From Cephalotus follicularis (lineage: Eukaryota > Streptophyta > Magnoliopsida > Oxalidales > Cephalotaceae), in assembly GCA_001972305.1 (NCBI GenBank), contig BDDD01000059.1, positions 98,938 to 162,937 of the forward strand: a stretch of DNA of 64,000 bases, given 5' to 3'. The position numbers and the translations under genes are program-made. The notes beneath the pieces are model-generated. The model worked only from the letters and a program-made list of their open reading frames with translations, made no database searches and had not been told where the DNA came from. Positions 10,580-22,110 of the stretch are shown here, piece after piece. Position 1 is the stretch's first letter, and the number at the start of each line of letters is the position of its first letter.

Positions 10580-11149
10580 TGAATAAACTACAAGCGGGGG
10601 GGGGGGTGAATTGTAGTTTCTAAAAATAATTAACCTTTTTGCAATTTTAATTTAACAAACTAATGAACAAGTATGTATGCAAACAATAGCAATTAAATAA
10701 ACAATTCAAAGAGAGAGAGTTAGAGAGTTTGCAAACACGATTTTTAGAGTGGTTCGGCGTAACTCTTGCCTACGTCCACTTTTCCCAAGGATCTCCTTGA
10801 GTTTCCACTATTCTCCGAATAAGATTCCGGGTGCTATTCGGTACACCTTTGTGATTGACCTCAATCACCTACAACTCTCTTTGGGTTCACTCCTCAATTT
10901 CTTTTAGGGTTCACTCCCCTATTACAATCAAAATAGATAAAATAGTGTTTCATTCTAAACCTCTCAAAAGGTTGGATTTTACAAGATGAAATCGCTCAAT
11001 TTAAGTGGGAACAAATATAGGCTAAGATATAAGACAAAAGCTTTTGAGATGAACTTTGATTTTGAATGCTTGTAGTATGTTTTCTTGAATGATCTTTGTA
11101 TTTGATGTCTCTTGTGTTCCTCTTCTTGTTTCTCTTCAAAACACCTTTG

Positions 11150-11164
11150 TATATATATATATAT
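11150..11164 (-). promoter_or_regulatory. TATA box of K LTR
   Basis: A TATATATATATATAT run lies just downstream (in sense) of the palindrome array. The shorter matching run in the 5' LTR is at 17691-17700. Confidence 0.5.
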
Positions 11165-11219
11165 TTTTGCCTCAGAGATCCGTTGGGTATGTCTTGAAAT
11201 TTGTTGCATAAAAAACAGG

Positions 11220-11625
11220 GCATTAAAACTCTGTCAGAATTCTTTTCAGCCGTGCAAAGCGTCGACTGTCTCCCTCAAAGCATCGGCACTTATATTACCG
11301 TTAGGTATTTTAATTTGAATTTGTCGAGTCAAAGCGTAGGCGTTCTGGATGTAGGAGTCGACTGTTGCCTCAAAGTGCTGACGCTTAGTGTTGAGCGTCG
11401 CCACTTGTGTCAAATTGATTGGATCAAGAAGTCTCTGTTTTTAAGTGCTGACTTGAGGTCTCAAAGCGCTGACGCTCTGAGTTAAAGTGCAGACGCTTAT
11501 AATTAGGCATCAACGGTTTGAACATTTGTTCCTCTCCTCAAAGCACTTCAACGGTGGACGCTTTGTTCATTGTCTCGACTGTTGCACAAAGTGCTGACGC
11601 TTTATTTCTGAGCGTCGACGCTTTA
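11220..11625. repeat. Array of AAGCGTCGACGCTT palindromes in K 3' LTR
   Basis: About a dozen copies of AAGCGTCGACGCTT or half-site variants (AAAGCGCTGACGCTT, GAGCGTCGCC) lie upstream of the TATA box in sense order. The array repeats at 17785-18140 in the 5' LTR. A, B and solo LTR F carry the same motif. Confidence 0.82.
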
Positions 11626-11744
11626 TCCTGTTTTTGCAGTTTTTCGTGCTGTTTTGCGCATTCCATGTTTTTCTTGCGCAAAGAAACTTGCTTAAACACA
11701 AATATGTTATCATCAAAACTAGGATTGAGACATAAATGTCAACA

Positions 11745-12532
11745 ATCTCCCCCTTTTTGATTATGACAAAATTTGTTTCATTTAAACATAATAAATGGTA
11801 TAACTTAAAACATAACAAATAATGCACAAAGGTATAACTTAGAACATAACAAATGATGCACAAACATTTTTGCTCCCCCTTAATTCATTATCTCCCCCTT
11901 TGTTAAACAAGGGGTTTTTACTTTGTCATTATTTCCCTATCTTTTCTTATACTTTCTTCCCCTTTTTGTTATCAATTCAAAAAGGATCTAAATCGTTATA
12001 ATCAAACCAATGTTTTGTTATAAAAAACAATGTCATTTGAGCATTCATAGTTATTCCATGTTTCAATTTCAATAACATAGTGTTCATTCATGACATTGGA
12101 TTAAGTACAAAGGAAAGCATTCCAAAACCATAATTTCACATTGCATACTTCAAACCGACACAAGTTTTACACATCGAAATTAAAACATTTCATAGACATA
12201 AAATGCATAAAATGCATACTGAGATATCACAAAACTTGTTGATCACAGTAAATTTTCACATTACAAACATAGTACCACAAATCATAAAATGTTGTCCATA
12301 GCAAAATATTACATCATCATAGTATGCAAAAATGAAATGCATGAGCTTAGTCATTCATTTGAGTGTCTTCATTTTCACCACCGATCTCTCCCTCCAAGTC
12401 ATCGGTTACTCCATCATCTTGGTGAATGTCATCGTTGTCGTGGCTCGAGGAGGAGGAAATGATACCTTCGTAGTCCATTATTCCCGTTTCTGCGAACTTC
12501 TTTGCCATTCTCTTTTGTCTTCTTTTAACCGA
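11745..12532 (-). other. K 3' untranslated spacer with polypurine tracts
   Basis: The sense strand reads AAAAAGGGGGAGAT directly before the 3' LTR, with further purine blocks near 11874-11900. Several purine tracts before the 3' LTR are characteristic of Sireviruses. No coding sequence is seen in the rest. Confidence 0.65.
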
Positions 12533-13596
12533 TTACATATTCATTTTTATTTCTTCAACATTTTGTTGTAGTCCCTTAATTGCATCCAATATCTCTTCTA
12601 GTTTGTTTCTTGGGAGGTTGATATCCGGTGTTTGAGCAGCTTGAGGTTCTCTTGGTACATTTTGTGCTTCATCACCCATTTCTGCCTCTCCCTCTTCTTC
12701 AATGACTCTATTTGAGTCCTCTTCTCTTGGGATCCATGTGCCAAGCCATTTGTGCTTTTTAAATCCCATTCTTCCCAAGGTTCCTTTGCCTAACTTGTCA
12801 ACACTCTGGAGTGGGTGATTTATTTCTCCAGTTAGGTCAATTTCAAAAAAATGGAGGATTTTGGTAATGATGTTGCTATAACCTAATCTGGCATTCTCTT
12901 GGTCATGGATTGCATGCATGTGATTAATTATCAAGAAAGGCACATTAATTCTTCTGCCTGTGATTAGGTGATACATAGTATATGCCTCCATATGGGTTAC
13001 CCCATCAAACCCACCAGCCTTAGGCAAAATATGCGTGCATACAGCACGATGTAGGAACCTATAATGTAGACTGAGGTTCCTAGTGTACATTCGCTATAGA
13101 AAATCAGCATTTTCACCAAAAAGAATTCGTACACAATCCTGTCTATCAAAATCTCTACTTGTCGCCCAAGTTCTTTGGTTCCATCCCCTAACACCATCAT
13201 TCGGAACATTTAGGATTGTGGCTAGTGTGTCTACTTCTAATTCAATTCCCTTGTTTTTGACCTTAGTGCTTAATTCTACCATAGAGCTACTTAGAATGTG
13301 AACATAAAATTCCTTAATTAGCTCAGGATAGCTAGGTAAATTGATTGAAAATAAGGGTTCTAACCCTTGAGCACTTAGCCACTCTATTTGGGAAAACTCT
13401 CATTATTGCAGAAATCGAAATCTAATATTTTGCCTACTAGAATCTTGCGATTAAAATAGGCTTCAGGATACCTAGGGAGTGAAGAAGCAACCTCTGGTGT
13501 GGCTGGATGAGCGTCTATACCCTTCCCTTTGTGCCCAACAGATTTCCTTTTTGTTTTAGACCCTTGTCCAGCTTCAATACTCTTGGTTCTTGGCAT
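12533..13596 (-). pseudogene. Sirevirus envelope-position ORF (plant transposon domain)
   Basis: This ORF sits between pol and the 3' LTR, where Sireviruses carry their envelope-like gene. The start MPRTKS at 13596 matches the counterpart in A. A basic N-terminus is followed by YPEAYFNRKILVGK, a conserved central domain (NLSLHYRFLHRAV, HILPKAGGFD, YSNIITKIL, LGKGTLGRMGFKKHKWLGTW) and an acidic tail ending in a short coiled-coil-like helix. Lesions are a one-base frameshift near 13384 and an in-frame TAG at 13091-13093. The central domain resembles proteins annotated as putative plant transposon protein. I see no signal peptide or membrane segment, so a true envelope function is doubtful. Confidence 0.7.
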
Positions 13597-13970
13597 CTTT
13601 GATGTTAGTTTGAGATTTATCAAGGATTTTCGAATGTAATGAGGCACAAAATCGCCAGAGACAGTGAGTTTAGAGTTAGGGTTTTGAGTTTTTGTGTGAG
13701 AATGGCTTGACAGACGGCGCTTTCTGTCTAAAAACTCGACTAAAGTGTCGACGAAGTAGAGGGAGGCGTCGACGCTTTGACTGCTTTCCCTAATTTGAGC
13801 CCTAATTTTTGTGTAAAGCGCTGACGCTTTAATGACAGGTGTCGGCGCTTTGCTCTGTTTTCTGTCGATTTTTCGTAAATGCGCGTGAATGAATGCAAAT
13901 GATGCATTAATGAACAAACAAGCGTATTGAGCAAACATATATTATCGCACCATTCATATAAACATGTCAA
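13597..13970. other. K pol-env spacer with LTR-type palindromes
   Basis: Four to five copies of the LTR palindrome (GGCGTCGACGCTTTG, AAAGCGCTGACGCTTT, GTGTCGGCGCTTTG) lie at 13740-13862, between pol and the env-like ORF. The spacer of A has the same arrangement at 38505-38625, so it is a conserved feature of both lineages. Confidence 0.7.
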
Positions 13971-13973
13971 TCG

Positions 13974-16900
13974 CTCAATTTCATATATACCTAATTCCAA
14001 TCTAAATTTTGAGAAGGTTTGTTCGTCTAATGGTTTTGTGAAGATGTCCGCGACTTGTTCTTGAGTAGGGACGAAAACTAATTCAATATCACCTTTTTCT
14101 ATGTGATATTTTATGAAGTGATATCTTATGTCAATGTGTTTAGTCCTAGAGTGATGAACCGGGTTTTTCCCTAAACATATCGCACTAGTGTTATCACACC
14201 TAATTGGCACTTTTTCAAAGTTAAAGCCATAGTCAAGGAGTTGTTGCTTCATCCACATGATTTGGGCGCAACAACTTCCCGCGGCAATGTATTCGGCTTC
14301 GGTAGTAGAAAGTGCTACCGAATTTTGTTTCTTGCTAAACCAAGAAATAAGTATATTTCCTAAAAATTGACACGTGCCACTCGTGCTTTTTCTATCTACT
14401 TTATATCCTCCGAAATCGGCATCGGAGTAAGTGTGTAAGTCAAAGGATAATTTTCTAGGATACCATAGTCCTAAGGAGGGTGTGTATGCTAAATACTTGA
14501 AGATTCGTTTTACGGCATGCAAGTGGGATTCCTTGGGACATGCTTGAAATCTAGCACATAAGCATACACTAAACAAAATGTCCGGCCTACTCGCTATTAA
14601 GTAAAGCAATGAACCTATCATGCTTCTATACAATTTTTGATCAATAGATTTACCTTGCTCATCTTTATCAAGTTTGGTAGTTGTACTCATAGGGGTCTTA
14701 CTCTTTTTGGCGTTCTCCATCCCAAATCTTTTGAGTAAGTCCTTGACATACTTTGATTGGTTGATGAAGATTCCTTCCTCTAGTTGTTTGACTTGAAGTC
14801 CAAGGAAGTAGTTGAGCTCACCCATCATGCTCATTTCAAATTCTTCCTGCATGATCTTAGCGAAACTTTTGCACAAGTCTTTGTTAGTAGAACCGAAAAT
14901 TATATCATCAACGTCGACTTGAACAATTAAAATTTCTTTATTAACAGTTTTTGTGAAGAGGGTGATATCGATTGTTCCTCTTTTAAAGCCATTTTCAAGT
15001 AATTAGCTACTTAACTTTTCGTACCAAGCTCTAGGAGCTTGTTTCAAGCCATATAATGCTTTTGAGAGTTTAAAGACATGGTTGGGAAAATGAGGGTTTT
15101 CGAACCCGGGAGGTTGTTCCACATAAACTTCCTCCTTGATTACACCATTTAAGAATGCACTCTTTACATCCATTTGAAAGAGGGTGAAATCCTTAAATGA
15201 TGCATATGCAAGTAACATACGTATAGACTCTAATCTAGCTACGGGTGCATACGACTCATCAAAGTCAATTCCCTCTTCTTGGGAATATCCCTTAGCAACT
15301 AGCCTAACTCTATTTCTAATTACAATTCCTTGGTCGTCTACTTTGTTACGAAATACCCATTTTGTGCCGATTATGTTTTGGTTACTAGGCCTAGGAACTA
15401 GATTCCATACTTTATTTCTTTCGAATTGATTTAATTCCTCTTGCATAGCATTAATCCAATTTTCGTCTTTTTCGGCCTCATTTATATTTTTAGGTTCTAT
15501 TTGTGACAAGAATGCAATATAATTATGATTAACACTAGATCTAGTAGATACTCCTAATCTAGGATTACCTATTATTGCTTCATGAGGATGTCCTCTTACT
15601 ACCTTCAAGGTTTTGCTGTGGAGAACTTCTTGATAGCTTTCTTGAGGGGTTTCTTCTATAGTAGATTCCTTATTTTTGGTTTCATCTAGGTTTAGCTTGT
15701 TAACTCCGTTTTCAATAAAATCTACACAATCATCATTAATAACTTCTTTTGGAAGTTTAGGATTAGTTTCATCAAATATAACATGCATTGATTCTTCAAC
15801 TAGTAAAGTTCTTTTATTGAAGCATCTATAGGCCCTACTACTAGAAGAATAACCAAGAAAAATACTTTCGTCGACTTTGGAGTCGAATTTCCCAAGATGC
15901 TCTTTTCCATTATTATGGATGAAGCATTTACATTCGAAGGTGTGAAAGTAACTAATGTTCGGCTTTCTCCCCCTCCATAATTCATATGGAGTCTTTTTGA
16001 GAATTAGCCTTATTGATATGCGATTTAAGATATAGCACGAAATATTTATTGCTTCCGCCCAAAAATATTTTGGTAAATTATTTTCGTTTAAAAGTGTTCT
16101 ACACATTTCTTGTAACGTTCTATTTTTCCTTTCAACGATCCCATTTTGTTGAGGTGTTCTAGGAGTGGAGAACTAATGTATAAAACCATTTTCATTGCAA
16201 AAATTTTCAAACAAATGATTTTCAAATTCTTTTCCATGATCACTTCTAATCTTAGAAATAGAAGTCTCCTTTTCATTTTGAACGGTTTTACAAAAGTTTG
16301 AAAATTCTTTAAACGATTCATTTTTATGGACTAGGAAAATAGTCCATGTATATCTTGAATAATCGTCTACTATGACCATGGCATATGATTTTCCACCTAG
16401 GCTTCTAATATCTATTGGACCAAATAAGTCTATATGCAAAAGTTGCAATGGCCTAGTTGTTGATACAATGTCATTGCTAAAAAATGAAGCTCTAGTTTGT
16501 TTTCCGTATTGACATGCGTCATAAACTTTATCCTTTTCAAAACTAATTTTAGGAAGTCCTTTAACTAATTCATGTTTTAAAAGCTTTGATATGGTTGACA
16601 TACCTACATGACCTAATCTTCTATGCCATAGCCAACTATCTTCATTTATAGATACTAAACATTTAATATTAATTAAGTCATCTATATCTACCACATACAC
16701 GTTCCCATGTCTATGTCCTATAAATTTTATTTGATCATTGTTTATATCTATCACTTTACAAGAGTCCTTTTCAAAAACGACTCTACAATTCTTGTCACAT
16801 AATGAGCTTATGCTCAAGAGATTGTGCTTAAGTCCATCAACAAATAAAACATTATGAATGGAGGTTTTATTGTTACCTATGGAGCCAAAACCTTTGATCT

Positions 16901-17050
16901 TCCCTTTTGCATTGTCTCCAAATGTTACCTCTCCTCCTTCCTTTGATTCGTATTTGACGAAGAGACTCTTGTCGCCCGTCATATGCTTGGAGCATCCACT
17001 ATCCAAGTACCATTGTGTCTTTCTTGGATAATGCCTTCAAGCACACCTAC
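13974..17050 (-). pseudogene. K pol polyprotein: protease, integrase, RT, RNase H
   Basis: In sense order: protease WYLDSGCSKHM near 17006; integrase zinc finger (HRRLGH, DACQYGK, where the first Cys is replaced by Tyr); integrase core with HIDLFGP, RSDHGKEF and VERKNRT; RT ([36 protein letters not shown], and VDVDDIIFG where Y-V-D-D is usual); RNase H (YSDADFGG, TTEAEYIA, RCDNTSAI). One frame runs through with only two nonsense codons: TAG 16173-16175 and TAA 15003-15005. A one-base insertion near 17022 separates protease from its start. The natural stop is CGA at 13971-13973, so the frame reads on about 77 codons into the spacer. Confidence 0.88.
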
Positions 17051-17104
17051 ATAACACAATTTTCAAATATTTGTTTGAGGTACCTAACAAACCTTGGGTC
17101 CTTT

Positions 17105-17473
17105 GGGGTTAGTCAAAATGGTTCATTTGGGAACCCAACTCTTTTTTACTCTAGAAAAATTCAAATTGTTTAATATATTTTCTTTGTAAAAGCATGAGGC
17201 AGAAGTATGACCATTTTTACCACAATTGTTGCAAGAAACAATTCTTCTTCTTTTATACATATTATTTCTTTTATAAAAGCAAGATGAAAATGCATGACCG
17301 TACTTACCACAATGAGTACACGAGATATTCATCTTTTTCTTATATATGGCATTTTTCCTATGATAGCATTGTGAAGATGTGTGTCCATGTTTACCACAAA
17401 AATTACATGAATTATTCAAATTTTTCTTAAACATGGCATTCTTTTTATGAAAGCAAGTAAAAGATGTATGCCA
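17105..17473 (-). pseudogene. K gag 3' fragment with zinc knuckles
   Basis: Only the gag C-terminus survives. Three CX2CX4HX4C knuckles are intact (CNFCGKHGHTSSQC, CTHCGKYGHAFSSC, CNNCGKNGHTSASC), followed by WVPK, which in A lies just before the gag stop. Repeated knuckles near the gag end are a Sirevirus trait. The fragment is cut at 17473 by the deletion that joins it to the 5' LTR. Confidence 0.8.
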
Positions 17474-18261
17474 TAGATAAAATAGTGTTTCGTTCTAAAC
17501 CTCTCAAAAGGTTGGATTTTACAAGATGAAATCGCTCAATTTAAGTGGGAACAAATATAGGCTAAGATATAAGACAAAAGCTTTTGAGATGAACTTTGAT
17601 TTTGAATGCTTGTAGTATGTTTTCTTGAATGATCTTTGTATTTGATTTCTCTTGTGTTCCACTTCTTGTTTCTCTTCAAAACACCTTTGTATATATATAT
17701 TTTTGCCTCAGATATCCGTTGGGTATGTCTTGAAATTTGTTGCATAAAAAACGGCGCATTAAAACTCTGTCAGAATTCTTTTCAGCCGTGCAAAGCGTTG
17801 ACTGTCTCCCTCAAAGCGTCGCCGTTTATATGACCGTTAGGTATTTTAATTTGAATTTGTCGAGTCAAAGCGCAGGCGTTCTGGATGTAGGAGTCGACTG
17901 TTGCCTCAAAGCGCTGACGCTTAGTGTTGAGCGTCGCCGCTTGTGTCAAATTGATTGGATCAAGAAGTCTCTGTTTTTAAGCGCTGACTTGAGGTCTCAA
18001 AGCGCTGACGCTTATAATTAGGTGTCGACGGTTTGAACATTTGTTCCTCTCCTCAAAGCACTTCAACGGTAGACGCTTTGTTCATTGTCTCGACTGTTGC
18101 ACAAAGCGCTGACGCTTTATTTCTGAGCGTCGACGCTTTATCCTGTTTCTGCAGTTTTTCGTGCTCTTTTGCGCATTCCATGTTTTTCTTGCACATAAAG
18201 AAACTTGGTTAAACACAAATATATTATCATCATAACTAGGATTGAGACATAAATGTCAACA
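17474..18261 (-). repeat. K 5' LTR, truncated (788 bp)
   Basis: Matches 10929-11744 closely. The last 350 or so bases in sense, with the primer site, are missing. Its terminal ...GTCAACA is followed by the GTTAC target duplication. Confidence 0.88.
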
Positions 18262-18272
18262 GTTACATTTAT

Positions 18273-18485
18273 TCATTTTAATCAATTTTTAGAGTAAAAG
18301 TTTCTAAACGTATGGGTAGGGTGCCTATCTGAGTGTAGGATTAGATCTTTTCTAGCAGTAGGTTTTGGGGTGGTAGGGTAGATGGAGTGTAAGTCCCAGT
18401 AGACCATCGGAAGTATATCTACGTTAGCTAGAAGGGTCATATACTTGCACGTGATGAAACATAAAAGTTTAAAAATTTTTAAAAC
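18273..18485 (+). other. Non-coding tract, probable pararetrovirus leader
   Basis: Continues directly from the primer-site sequence at 3814-3844 once T is removed. No ORF. It could be the leader of the caulimovirid that starts at about 18486, or untranslated Copia sequence. Confidence 0.4.
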
Positions 18486-19629
18486 ATGAATAAATTGTGT
18501 AGGGCTATGTCTTCGAGAACATTTAGCGGTTTAGAAACTAGTAATAATTCAAATAGAGATAAAGAATTAGATGAAAAAAATAAAACAATAGGAAAATTAG
18601 AAACCTCCAAAGATTTCAAACAAAAAAAATTTGTAAGTACAATCCATTTAATCCTTTTAATTTCACTGAAAGAATTCAAACAATTGAACAGACTATAAAA
18701 ATTACTAAGACTCAACAAAATATTCAATTATTAGATGAAAAAATCATTAAAGAATTAGTCAAAAATTTTAAATACATTCATTTTGCTTTAGTTCAAGTAA
18801 CAATTAATCCATTAACAAGGCAATGTTTAAACACTTCTGTCTTGACATGTCTCCTCGATGCCAGACATTTAAATTTCGATGATTCTTTAATTGGAGCCAT
18901 TGAAACAAGTCTATGTAATGGACCTGTCTATTTTGATGAATATCCAGATTTAACAATTTCTTTAACAGATACAAATATTTTAGAAACCTTAAAAATTAAC
19001 ATTAAGCTCCATGGTTATAACATGTTATCTGGATCTAAAATAATTGCAATAATTCATCGTGTTCATTATAAAGCTACTAATTCTATTTATCCCAAATCAT
19101 TAGTAAATTTAACAAAAGGTGAAACCACTATGATGAAATGTGTAACAAACGATTCAAACATTTTAATTCCACAAAAAATTAAATGGAGTGATATCAATAT
19201 CCCTGATGATTGGTCCTTACAATCCGATACTATTGCTCATAATCAAGAATATATTGAAAATACTTCTTTACATTTAATTACTTAAAATGATGAAGGACTA
19301 GTAAAAATTAGGTTTGACAAAACAGTTAAAACCCATTCAAATTCAGAAAATTTAAGAGAAAAATTTAACTACTTAAATATTTGTGATGAAAAATTAGATA
19401 AAAATAACCAATTCCAACCACATAGATCTTCTACTTCTAGTATTAGGTATGGACCATCAAATTACTTTGACACAAAAACTAAATTGTCAGAAATTTCAAA
19501 TCAATCAAGTATTTTAAAAGGAATTTATACTCAAGAAGATTCACAAGATAAAAATGCTCAAGAATTTAATGAACCAATTCCCCCCACATATTCTGAGATG
19601 AAACCTCCTTCTCGGTTTATGATGATTTA
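18486..19629 (+). pseudogene. Caulimovirid movement protein remnant
   Basis: The 30K-type movement protein enlarges plasmodesmata for cell-to-cell spread. The conserved core lies at about 18770-19180, including the DARH and GPVYF segments typical of caulimovirid movement proteins. Reading starts in one frame at 18486 (with a Lys/Glu-rich, coiled-coil-like stretch), shifts near 18636 in an A-rich run, and stops at TAA 19283-19285. Similar reading continues in frame to about 19629. It is inactive. Confidence 0.72.
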
Positions 19630-20275
19630 GAATTAATAAATCATTTGAAATTAATAAAGATTTAATAAGAAAATATTTTCTTCAAACAAAATATTTACGT
19701 AAAAGAAACAAATTCTTTAAAAAATATTCTGAAACCGAACAAAATAATATTCGAACAGCATGGTATGAGTACATGACTAAAATCAAAGCTCATGTTATGT
19801 TTTTCGCTTATTTACCAATTTATATTAACCAACAAAAAAATAAAAAATATTTTGAAAAAGAAAATAAAAATTTTGAAGAAAAATTAGAAAAGGAAAATAA
19901 ACAAAGTTCTGAAAAAATTATTGATAAAGAAACTACTGACGTTGAAAAATAGAAGAAATTCATACATCAAAAATTCAAGATGAAAATCAAACAATTTGTA
20001 TGATAAATACTGACAAACAAAAAGAATCCAGTTTATTATTACAATTAGTTGATAAAATCGATGATCCAAAATTAAAAAGAGAATATTTATTAAAACTAAA
20101 ATATCTAATATCAAATGAACCTACAACATCAAATAATCAACCATATACATTACAAAAAATATTTCAAAAATTTAATAATCCATTGTCACAAAATTTAACA
20201 TTACAAGATTTGCAAAAAGAAATTAAAGATACTAAACAAAAGTTACAAAAATTTAAACAATAAATAAAGAAACAA
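19630..20275 (+). pseudogene. Caulimovirid middle region (coat-protein position)
   Basis: A broken, Lys/Glu-rich region lies between movement protein and protease. Open stretch 20000-20263 is the longest piece. Intact relatives carry the coat protein here with a CCHC knuckle; I cannot see that knuckle, so the coat region may be partly deleted or too decayed. Confidence 0.4.
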
Positions 20276-20721
20276 ATTATACATCTAGAACAATTATTAT
20301 TACAAAAATATTCATCCTCATCTTCATCCTGTTCTGATAAAGAACCCGACCCTATTGATCCAGAAATTCAAGAAGAAACATCAACCAAATTTATCAATTT
20401 AATAGAATTAATAATATATCAAAAATGGCATATTAACATTATCATTAGAATAAAAGATTCTTTTAAATTACAAACAACTGCCCTAATAGATTCAGGTGCA
20501 CAAATGAATTGTATACAAAAAGGGTTAATCCCAACAAAATTCTTTGAAAACACTAAACAAAAATTATCTACTGCAAATGGTGAAAACCTTAGCGTAAAAT
20601 TTAAAATTTCTGATGTCCATATCTGTAATGAAGGTATTTGCATCAAACAATCATTTATCTTAGTTAAATATTTAGACATAAGAATAATCCTAGGTCAATA
20701 ATTTTTAGAAATTATTAAGGC
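20276..20721 (+). pseudogene. Caulimovirid aspartic protease remnant
   Basis: Open stretch 20504-20701 and the sequence just before it carry the retropepsin active-site triad D-S-G near 20490, preceded by an acidic Ser/Asp-rich linker. It ends in a stop at 20699-20701 and is then cut by A at 20722. It normally cleaves the viral polyprotein. Confidence 0.6.
20717..20721. repeat. Target-site duplication of A (AAGGC / AAGCC)
   Basis: AAGGC lies left of A and AAGCC at 51824-51828 right of it, differing by one base. The pararetrovirus sequence resumes immediately after, supporting one insertion event. Confidence 0.75.
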
Positions 20722-21090
20722 TGTTGACATTATGTCTCAATCCGAATTTTGATGATAACATATTTGTATCTAACGACGTTTCTTTTTGTGCAAGTAAAGA
20801 TAAAACATTGCAAAATAAAAAAAGGAATTGCAAAAACAAGGCAAAGCGTCGACGATCCTGAAGCAACCATCAACGCTTAAGGAAACCTACGAAGCTTGTG
20901 TGCAAAGGGTCAACAGTTGAAGAGTTTTAAGCTAAGGAGAAATTGCTTAAAGCGTCGATGATCAGAGTATAGCGTTAACGCTTAAGGCCAAGGCGTCAAC
21001 ACTTAAGGACAGTATATCAGCGGTCTATCATAGAAACTTTTAAGGTCCTTTGATTGACATAAAGCAACGACGCTCTGAAGAAACCATCAG

Positions 21091-21268
21091 CGCTTTGTGC
21101 CAAACCGTCGACAATAATTTCAAAACTTCAGCGCTTTAAGCAGACTATTTCAAATTCAAATCCACAACGGTCACATAGCGCTTTGTCCCAAACCGTCGAC
21201 AATAATTTCAAAGCTTCAGCGCTTTAAGCAGACTATTTCAAATTCAAATCCATAACGGTCACATAAGC
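21091..21268 (+). repeat. 88 bp tandem duplication within A 5' LTR array
   Basis: 21091-21178 is repeated at 21179-21268 with a few changes. Each unit holds palindrome half-sites (CAGCGCTTTG, CCGTCGACAA). The 3' LTR has one unit, so the duplication arose in this LTR after insertion. Confidence 0.8.
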
Positions 21269-21579
21269 GTCGACGCTTAAAGAAACACCGCCGACGCCTT
21301 GCCCGCTGGAAACAATCACGGATTACATTTTTCAACGGAGCCTTTAAAATGACAAGTCCCAAGGCATCTCCAATGGCTCTATTACTTTACCAATGGCTAA
21401 AAACTGAAGTAAACTATAAAGAGTAGCCAAGAACAAGATCAAACAATAAGAAGAACATCAAGAGCAACTTACAACTTTCAAAGTTCATATCAAAGCTTTT
21501 TCAAGTGCCTTATTGTCTATATTGTGATCATATTGAGAGCCATCATTTGTGTAATTTACTTAGCTAAATCCAACCTTTG

Positions 21580-21584
21580 AGAGG
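21580..21584. repeat. Target-site duplication of B (AGAGG)
   Basis: AGAGG lies left of B and again at 28933-28937. A's LTR continues on both sides. Confidence 0.85.
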
Positions 21585-22105
21585 TGTTGGGTTTTTGTCT
21601 AACAAACTTGGTTTTGATGATACAAAGCACCTAACTTGTTTGTTAGTGTGAAGATATGACAAAACAAATCAAAATAAGAAAGTGCATAAACAGGACAAAG
21701 CGCCGATGATTTGTTTATAAGCGGCAGCGCTTGAGGGCAAACCGACGAGATCATTGGACGAAGCTTCAGCGGTTGATACAACAAAACTTTTAAAGTGTCG
21801 ACGGTCTCATGGAAAGCATCAGCGGTTTGGACCAAGGCATCAACGCTTAAAGATCTTGTATCATCGGATAAAAATAGGGACTTACAAAATCAATTAAGGA
21901 ACTCAAAGCGGCGACGCTCAAGGGAAAGTGTCAACGCTTTATGCCAAACAGTCGACACCCAGATCAAAGTGCCGGCGGACTGAGCAAGAAATTTCAAATT
22001 CAAACGCATAACGGTAACATAAGCGTCGACCCTTTATTCGATACCGTCGACGCTTTGCGCAGCTGAAAAAATTACTGATCGCGTTTTAAAGAGCCGACTT
22101 TGAAG

Positions 22106-22110
22106 CAACA
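22106..22110. repeat. Target-site duplication of C (CAACA)
   Basis: CAACA lies left of C and at 24927-24931 right of it. B's other LTR has this site uninterrupted. Confidence 0.85.

Larger units (their letters stand above)
10580..11744 (-). repeat. K 3' LTR (1165 bp)
   Basis: Minus strand starts TGTTGACATTTATG and ends at the TG of 10580. It carries a poly-G/C run near the end, the conserved GTGGTTCGGC...CCTACGTCCACT stretch seen in all Sirevirus LTRs here, a TATA run and the AAGCGTCGACGCTT array. Confidence 0.9.
10580..18261 (-). mobile_element. K: Sirevirus (Ty1/Copia) with envelope-position ORF
   Basis: Minus-strand element bounded by target duplications GTTAC (10575-10579 and 18262-18266). 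Order in sense: truncated 5' LTR (18261-17474), gag 3' end, pol, palindrome-bearing spacer, env-like ORF, purine-rich spacer, 3' LTR (11744-10580). One deletion removed the last third of the 5' LTR, the primer site and most of gag. About 200 compared LTR bases show three differences, so the insertion is relatively young. Confidence 0.9.
3845..18267 (-). mobile_element. T: chromovirus Ty3/Gypsy element (Tekay-like), interrupted by K
   Basis: T reads on the minus strand: 5' LTR 8191-10579 (last base at 18267), primer site 8176-8187, pol remnants 8150-6288, polypurine tract 6248-6262, 3' LTR 3845-6247. Only about 1.94 kb of internal sequence remains. Gag, protease and most of RT are deleted, with a junction near 8130-8160 just after the primer site. 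The integrase type and C-terminal chromodomain indicate a Tekay/Del-like chromovirus. In the first 134 aligned bases the LTRs differ at five positions, all transitions, so the insertion is not very recent. Confidence 0.88.

Noticed and set aside
12533-13596. Env-like ORF as a true viral envelope
   Set aside because: No signal peptide, membrane helix or fusion-type segment is visible in K or A. Only its genomic position matches the envelope-like label.
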